Positions 34,665 through 39,039 of a DNA stretch of 39,039 nucleotides are shown here, piece after piece; position 1 is the stretch's first letter, and every line of letters begins with the position of its first letter. The notes beneath the pieces are model-generated. The model did not search any database. It was not told the origin of the DNA and saw only the letters and a list, made by a program, of their open reading frames with translations. Location of the stretch: assembly GCA_902772915.1 (NCBI GenBank), contig CACYCE010000057.1:1-39039 (forward strand), in the 5' to 3' direction. The position numbers and the translations under genes were made by a program. The stretch comes from an uncultured Erysipelotrichaceae bacterium. Lineage in GTDB: Bacteria > Bacillota_I > Bacilli_A > RFN20 > CAG-288.

Positions 34665-34680
34665 TATAATACGATATAAT
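34665..34680 (+). promoter_or_regulatory. Twin TATAAT boxes before the signalling operon
   Basis: Two TATAAT hexamers (34665-34670 and 34675-34680) lie 16 bases or more before the ATG of the first broken ORF. No consensus -35 is visible, as expected for an activator-dependent promoter. Confidence 0.45.
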
Positions 34681-34695
34681 CATAATATAGGATAT

Positions 34696-34965
34696 ATGGT
34701 ATACAAATTTGATTGTAAACCAAATAATTTCATTTCTTTTGCTATTGATTATATGTATTTACTATTGGAGCGTTGGACATTGTCTTTTTGAAAGCGACCT
34801 TAAAAGACGATAAAAATAATTACGATATGACTTTTTCTCATAATTATTCTCCTGATTTCTATTTAATTGATGATTTATATCATCATGAGGAAAGTACCAC
34901 TGATATTAAAGATACAATTTGAAATTTTGACGAACATATTGCTGGGTAATGTTGATGGACAATAA
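34696..34965 (+). pseudogene. Broken small ORF upstream of histidine kinase
   Basis: AGGA precedes an ATG that opens a frame reading MVYKFDCKPNNFISFAIDYM and on to a TGA at 34789. At a T5 run (34785-34789) adding one T keeps the frame open for about 40 further codons (FSHNYSPDFYLIDDLYHHEE). Near 34914 the first frame resumes and ends at TAA 34963-34965, overlapping the kinase start. So two roughly compensating indels interrupt one ORF of about 90 codons. The product is not recognised. It may have been a small accessory of the two-component system, since it overlaps the kinase by 17 bases. Confidence 0.5.
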
Positions 34966-36218
34966 AAGTATATTCAATTTAACAGTATGTCTGATTGGTG
35001 TCGCGATATTATTAATTCACGTCACTGATTTGATATTAAAGAAAAATAAAAGAAAAGACGAATTAGCTTTAATTGTGTTTTTATCTTTTACCGCTATCCA
35101 TTTTGCGACATATTCAATATTTACATTTATCAAAGTCAATCATACATCAGATGCCTTAATTATGGGCTTTTAACCACCTTTTTTATCTTCAATAATATTC
35201 AGTTATTGTTATTTTATTCTTACGTTAGATTATATATTGATGTCTCATTAAAAATAAAAAGAATTACCACGATTATAAATTTAGCAATATTTGCGATATT
35301 TGTTATTTTAGATATCGTCAATATTTTTACTAGGATGTTTTTCACCTCTATTGATGGAGTGTATACCAGAACTAAATACATGTTCTTCGCTCAAGGTTAT
35401 CAATTCGTAGCCTTTGCTATTGTATTCTTGCTAACTATATTTAATAAGAAATTAAATAGACAAGAAAAAAACGCTTTATCTTTATATTGTTTTATCCCTT
35501 TAGTATCAATTATTGTTCAAAACTTATTACCAGGATATGCGATTGCTTATTTAGCCTTAATTATCGCTATTGAGATATTGTTCTTATTCGTCAGTGTGAA
35601 AAGGAACTTTATCGTCATAGAAGAAGAAAAAAGAAATAAAGAAGCGGAAATAAAAATAATGATGTCTCAAATTCAACCTCATTTTTTTATAACTCCTTAG
35701 CTTCTATTTCTACACTAATAGAAATCGATCCAAATAAAGCGCAAAAAGCTCTAGATGATTTTACTGAATATATTAGACATAATTTTTCCGCTTTAACTCA
35801 AACTAATCTCGTGCCATTTGATAACGAATTAAAACATATCAAAACATATGTAAATTTAGAAAAAGTTAGATTTAACGAGAGATTAAAAGTCAATTACGAT
35901 ATTAAAGTAAATAATTTTTATTTACCTCCATTAAGTATTCAACCGCTTGTAGAAAATGCGATAAAACATGGCATATTAAAAAGAATTGATGGTGGTACAT
36001 TAACATTAAAAACATATGAAAATGATAAAGCCTATATTGTCGAAATTATCGATGACGGAGTGGGATTTGATATAAATAATATCGATTTTAAAGGCAATGA
36101 ACATATTGGATTAAATAATATTTACCATAGAATTCACACGATGACTAAAGGTGATGTTAAAATCAGTAGTGAGATTAATAAAGGTACGACTGTTACCGTA
36201 TATTTTTATAAGGATTAA
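34949..36218 (+). pseudogene. LytS-type sensor histidine kinase, two frameshifts
   Basis: Three overlapping frames make one kinase. The first (34949-35173) has membrane helices; after T4 at 35168-35171 one missing T moves the frame to GLLTTFF and further membrane helices (to 35700). The H-box reads MSQIQPHFF and then stops: adding one T at the T7 run 35682-35688 gives QPHFFYNSLASISTLIEID, the conserved H-box of the His_kinase family. The last frame contains LSIQPLVENAIKHGI (N box) and IDDGVGFD (G1 box) to the stop at 36218. Reconstructed it is a roughly 420-residue membrane kinase with 6-7 helices. It would phosphorylate the regulator that begins 2 bases later. Phase variation or sequencing error cannot be excluded. 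Confidence 0.75.
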
Positions 36219-36220
36219 TT

Positions 36221-36979
36221 ATGAACATACTATTAGTAGATGATGAACAACTTCAATTAATTAGATTGGAAAATGAATTGAAAAAAGCGTTAGAAAAGCC
36301 CGCGACTATTTTCCCTTTTTCAAAATCTAAAGAAGCTTTACTAAAAGCTAATGAAATAAAAATAGATATTGCCTTTCTAGATATAGAAATGCCAGGAATG
36401 AATGGAATTATATTAGCAAAAGAGTTAAAAAAGATTAACCCTTTAACCAATATTATTTTTGTCACCGCTTATAATAACTACGCTTTAGATGCCTATAAAT
36501 TACACGCCTCTGGATATTTAACTAAGCCGGTTAATTTTATTGATATCAAAGAAGAATTACATTCATTAAGATATGAAACAGCGTTAAAAAAAGAAAATAA
36601 ATTACAAATTAAATGCTTTGGAAATTTTGAAATATTTCATAATGGCGAAGTGGTGAAATTCTTTTATAAGAAATCAAAAGAATTATTTGCTTATCTTGTA
36701 GATAGAGAAGGTTCAGAAGTAAATATCAACGAATTAAACGCGATATTATGGGAAGAAGATCATAAATCATATTTGAGAAATTTAATCGCTGATATACAAA
36801 AAACAATGAAATCCATCAATTGTAGCGATGTCTTTATTAAAAAAAGAAATGGCTGCTATATTGATATAAATAAAGTCGATTGCGATGCATATGAATATAA
36901 AAGAAATAATCCTGACGCAATAAGGTTATATCGTGGGGAATATATGGCTCAATATTCTTGGGCTATCTTTAATAACTAA
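36221..36979 (+). CDS. Response regulator: CheY receiver + SARP-like winged helix
   Basis: A 252-residue protein. The receiver (about 1-120) has VDDE (acidic pocket), phospho-acceptor D54 in FLDIEMPG, T82 and K102 in LTKPVN, all intact. A linker leads to an OmpR/SARP-type winged helix (about 127-225: IKCFGNFEIFHNGEVVKF, KSKELFAYLVDREGSEV, LRNLIADIQKTM), the SAPR architecture of Firmicutes. A BTAD-like start (LYRGEYMAQYSWA) is cut short by the stop, so the BTAD helical domain is missing or reduced; some family members do end here. AAGGA lies 7 bases before the ATG. It is the only intact member of the operon, since its kinase is frameshifted. Confidence 0.85.
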   Translation: MNILLVDDEQLQLIRLENELKKALEKPATIFPFSKSKEALLKANEIKIDIAFLDIEMPGMNGIILAKELKKINPLTNIIFVTAYNNYALDAYKLHASGYLTKPVNFIDIKEELHSLRYETALKKENKLQIKCFGNFEIFHNGEVVKFFYKKSKELFAYLVDREGSEVNINELNAILWEEDHKSYLRNLIADIQKTMKSINCSDVFIKKRNGCYIDINKVDCDAYEYKRNNPDAIRLYRGEYMAQYSWAIFNN

Positions 36980-36999
36980 TATCCAATATATCTGTTGCG

Positions 37000-37015
37000 C
37001 TTCCCCTAGGGGAAG
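37000..37015. promoter_or_regulatory. 16-bp perfect palindrome
   Basis: CTTCCCCTAGGGGAAG is fully palindromic, in an otherwise AT-rich region, 20 bases after the response-regulator stop codon. It has no T run and could be an operator site. I see nothing else between 36980 and about 37190. Confidence 0.4.
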
Positions 37016-37199
37016 GTTATATAAAAGATATTACTTAAACAATTGAATTATTTACACAATTTAAATTGTACTCGACAATGGGAGTGTTTTAGCTTCATTA
37101 CATCTCACAATTTGACATCAGTGTTGATTAACAAAACAGTTTCACCACGCTTTCTGATATAGATTGCTTTTCTTACAACTTTCTTTGACTAATCAACAT

Positions 37200-37412
37200 A
37201 ATAGAAGGAATCAAAGATGTAAAGCATTTATTAAATATTTATTTGATATTAGATATATTAAAATCTTCATAAATGCTGCAGAGGAAAATATAGGTAGTAA
37301 CCGTGTTATTGAAAATTGTGGCTTTAAATTTATCACTCAAGAAATACTTGAGCATCTTTCATCATTTAAACCTGAGCCCGTAACGATAAATCACTACGAA
37401 TTAAATAAATAA
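37200..37412 (+). pseudogene. C-terminal relic of a GNAT (RimJ/RimL-type) acetyltransferase
   Basis: The last ~55 codons read AFIKYLFDIRYIKIFINAAE and then NIGSNRVIENCGFKFI...PEPVTINHYELNK, matching the final third of RimJ/RimL-type N-acetyltransferases (N.AS..V.EK.GF). The preceding codons GIKDVK are in another frame and join at a one-base indel in an A run at 37221-37223. Nothing matching the N-terminal half lies upstream. A TTG start in frame exists at 37164 but has no SD. It appears a truncated and frameshifted relic. Confidence 0.6.
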
Positions 37413-37485
37413 AAAGTTTTTGAAATCTTGCGCACTGATAGCAATTAAAAAATTCCAGCGACTGTTGGAACTTTTCAATATGTTT

Positions 37486-38517
37486 TTAGAATACAGTCTT
37501 ATTCTTACCGGTATTTTTACCAGAATACATTCTCTTATCAGCGAGCTCGACCCACTTTTCAAGACTGACACCTTCAGAATAGTGCTCTGCCCCGATAGTG
37601 ATAGTAAGACTAACTGCGTTACCTGCGAATTCGAAAGGCTCTTTTTCAACGTTCTTTCTAAATTCTTCTAAGGCATTGAAACTAGATCCTTGACCATCAT
37701 CTTCTAAAACGACGACGAATTCCTCACCACCATATCTACAAATAAAGGCTCCTTGTAATGATTCATTAGCGATCTTAGCGACCCTTTTTAAGACGTTATC
37801 TCCAGCAACATGCCCGTAGGTATCGTTGATTTTCTTGAAGTTATCGATATCGAATAAAGCTAAAACTTTATTAGCTTTATTTTTTTCTTCATCGAAGAAA
37901 TCATACAAACCATAACGGTTGCTAATTTGAGTTAATTCATCGATTCTAGATTCATTCATAATCTTCTTTTCTAGAGAGAAAGCATATTTTAAGAAGATAA
38001 TCATATAACTGGCGACCATCGCAAATGCTACTACACAATGGAACATAAACAATGTCATTTCTAACCATCCATCAATTTTATATTTTGTCGGGAACCTAAT
38101 ATCGAGGATATATAAAACTATATAAATAGACAGTGATAATGCGACCCAGACCATTGAGCCTTTTAAATTTCTAGCTTTACTAAAGTATGTCGTAAAGAAA
38201 GAGACTACGCACAATCCTATTAGATATAAATAGAATCCGCTTCCAAATCCAACCATACGCGTTGAGTAGAAAACCACAGCGAAAAATGTATTTCCGCATG
38301 CTAGAGCGTAATAATAATATTTTTCTTTTTTGATTATCAAGAAGAATGCTAGATAAAGAACTATAGCAGCTATATTAAGATAAATTAAATCGTTAATTCT
38401 GGCGACTATAAAAAGGATTAAATAGAAAATATGAGCAAGCAAATAAGTTAGATTTGCAATATAGCAAGTCTTTTTAACTAGTTGCATTTTATAAGTTAAA
38501 TCTGTTTTAAATTCCAC
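37486..38517 (-). CDS. Membrane diguanylate cyclase (GGDEF)
   Basis: A 343-residue protein: six predicted membrane helices (about 20-180), a short coiled linker, then a GGDEF domain that makes c-di-GMP from two GTP. The active-site motif is GGEEF (263-267, in CRYGGEEFVVV), with the metal Asp in LFDIDNFKKIND and GHVAGDNVL. The inhibitory I-site (RxxD before the motif) is absent: LQGAFIC is seen instead, so product feedback inhibition is unlikely. The start looks like GTG at 38517 with GAGGG 10 bases before. No EAL or HD-GYP phosphodiesterase is in the window. The membrane part resembles 5TM/7TM-type sensors, with no recognisable ligand domain. Confidence 0.9.
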   Translation of the reverse strand: MEFKTDLTYKMQLVKKTCYIANLTYLLAHIFYLILFIVARINDLIYLNIAAIVLYLAFFLIIKKEKYYYYALACGNTFFAVVFYSTRMVGFGSGFYLYLIGLCVVSFFTTYFSKARNLKGSMVWVALSLSIYIVLYILDIRFPTKYKIDGWLEMTLFMFHCVVAFAMVASYMIIFLKYAFSLEKKIMNESRIDELTQISNRYGLYDFFDEEKNKANKVLALFDIDNFKKINDTYGHVAGDNVLKRVAKIANESLQGAFICRYGGEEFVVVLEDDGQGSSFNALEEFRKNVEKEPFEFAGNAVSLTITIGAEHYSEGVSLEKWVELADKRMYSGKNTGKNKTVF

Positions 38518-38637
38518 GATCTATTATCCCTCGCTAACATACGAAAAATTTTATAATAGCCTAATCTTATTATAAATGAAATTTTTTAAAGTTAAACCCA
38601 TTTATACACGCTTTATTATTTATAGTAAAAATTTGTA

Positions 38638-39039
38638 CTAATATATACAATAACTGTTTGAATAATTCTCAATTTGCTTATTGACTAATTGAGCAACAGT
38701 AATTGAAGAAAAATAGTTGTCTATAAGCTTATCCATACCCTTTAAAACATCATCAAAAACTGTTATTTCATCTTGGCTTTTAAACATGTTATTTTCCGAT
38801 ATAAAAAGAATATCTTTCAAAGTTATCTTTTCAGGAGAACAAGAGAGTTTATAGCCTCCTAGATTACCTCTATTTCCTATTAACAAATCACTATTTTTAT
38901 AAAGAATAACAATTTGCTCTAAAAATTTCTTAGAGACATCTTTTCTCTTTGATATATCATTTAAGGATATAAATCCATCGTCATAATGTTCGCCTAAATC
39001 AATAAACATTTTAATTGCAGTTAAACTTTTCGATGATAA
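38638..39039 (-). CDS. Rrf2-family transcriptional regulator, start off window
   Basis: An Rrf2/IscR/NsrR/CymR-type winged-helix regulator. The frame is open to the right edge: residues LSSKSLTAIKMFIDLGEH precede the first internal ATG and match the usual Rrf2 N-terminus (M.LS.K...A...L.DLA), so only one or two codons are missing. The recognition helix region SLNDISKRKDVSKKFLEQIV and the wing GNRGNLGGYKLS are clear. The three-Cys iron-sulfur cluster motif is absent (one Cys in LSCSP, one in the C-terminal CIY), so it is more like CymR than IscR/NsrR. The target is unknown. Confidence 0.88.
   Translation of the reverse strand, partial: LSSKSLTAIKMFIDLGEHYDDGFISLNDISKRKDVSKKFLEQIVILYKNSDLLIGNRGNLGGYKLSCSPEKITLKDILFISENNMFKSQDEITVFDDVLKGMDKLIDNYFSSITVAQLVNKQIENYSNSYCIY

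Noticed and set aside
34695..36218. Programmed ribosomal frameshifting as explanation of the broken kinase
   Set aside because: Three separate breaks need different shifts, and no slippery heptamer with a downstream structure is obvious at any of them.
34561..37412. Mobile element as cause of the decayed island
   Set aside because: No transposase, terminal inverted repeats or target duplications are visible; the breaks are simple indels.
37401..37671. Open frames on both strands overlapping the start and end of the GGDEF gene
   Set aside because: They are shadows of the cyclase gene and the acetyltransferase relic, with no SD or homology.
1..39039. Mycoplasma-type genetic code (TGA = Trp)
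   Set aside because: TGA ends typA and malQ and TGG encodes Trp in many proteins.

Overview
The window looks like chromosome of a low-GC Bacillota bacterium, probably a wall-bearing Bacilli-class lineage near Erysipelotrichia or the uncultured gut 'Mollicutes-like' clades. This placement is inferred from AT-rich DNA, an RpoE delta subunit beside argS, MreB, a tandem of ATPase-FtsX fusion transporters, BspA-type LRR and Sel1 proteins, and an EndA-like nuclease lipoprotein. TGA is used as a stop (typA, malQ) and TGG for Trp, so the genetic code is 11, not the mycoplasma code. No transposase, phage module or CRISPR array was seen.

Left part (1-13.6 kb, mostly minus strand): a ychF-ispF-argS-rpoE operon (delta subunit cut by the window edge); a convergent Sel1/LRR pair; a cold-shock protein; two adjacent ABC transporter fusions behind a hairpin that covers the first ribosome binding site; and a one-carbon operon, fhs-folD, coupled to a small tail-anchored protein. 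The FolD has lost most of the usual folate-site motifs while keeping its cofactor-binding motif.

13.6-16.7 kb: six tightly overlapping minus-strand genes encode a small HTH protein, a beta-rich orphan, two short proteins with N-terminal membrane anchors, and two membrane proteins with TadB/TadC (GspF-like) topology. This is the best candidate for an undescribed system: a very reduced Tad-like filament or secretion operon with no ATPase in the window.

16.8-34.1 kb: largely intact housekeeping and metabolic genes: mgtE, an ATP-grasp ligase with a zinc-ribbon membrane protein, a DegV protein, typA, an MreB-family gene, an M18 aminopeptidase, a GT4 glycosyltransferase, malQ with an RluA-type pseudouridine synthase, an EndA-like nuclease lipoprotein, an unusual fusion of a TSUP permease with a phytol/dolichol-kinase-like domain, and transketolase.

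34.1-39 kb: upstream of transketolase lies a minus-strand structured RNA resembling 6S RNA with its own -10 box, then a tRNA-Thr(GGT) with promoter and terminator. A decaying signalling island follows: a small broken ORF, a LytS-type histidine kinase split by two one-base T-run deletions, an intact receiver plus SARP-like winged-helix regulator, and a GNAT relic. An 11-bp tandem repeat upstream could be the regulator's operator. The window ends with a GGDEF diguanylate cyclase and an Rrf2 regulator that runs off the right edge.
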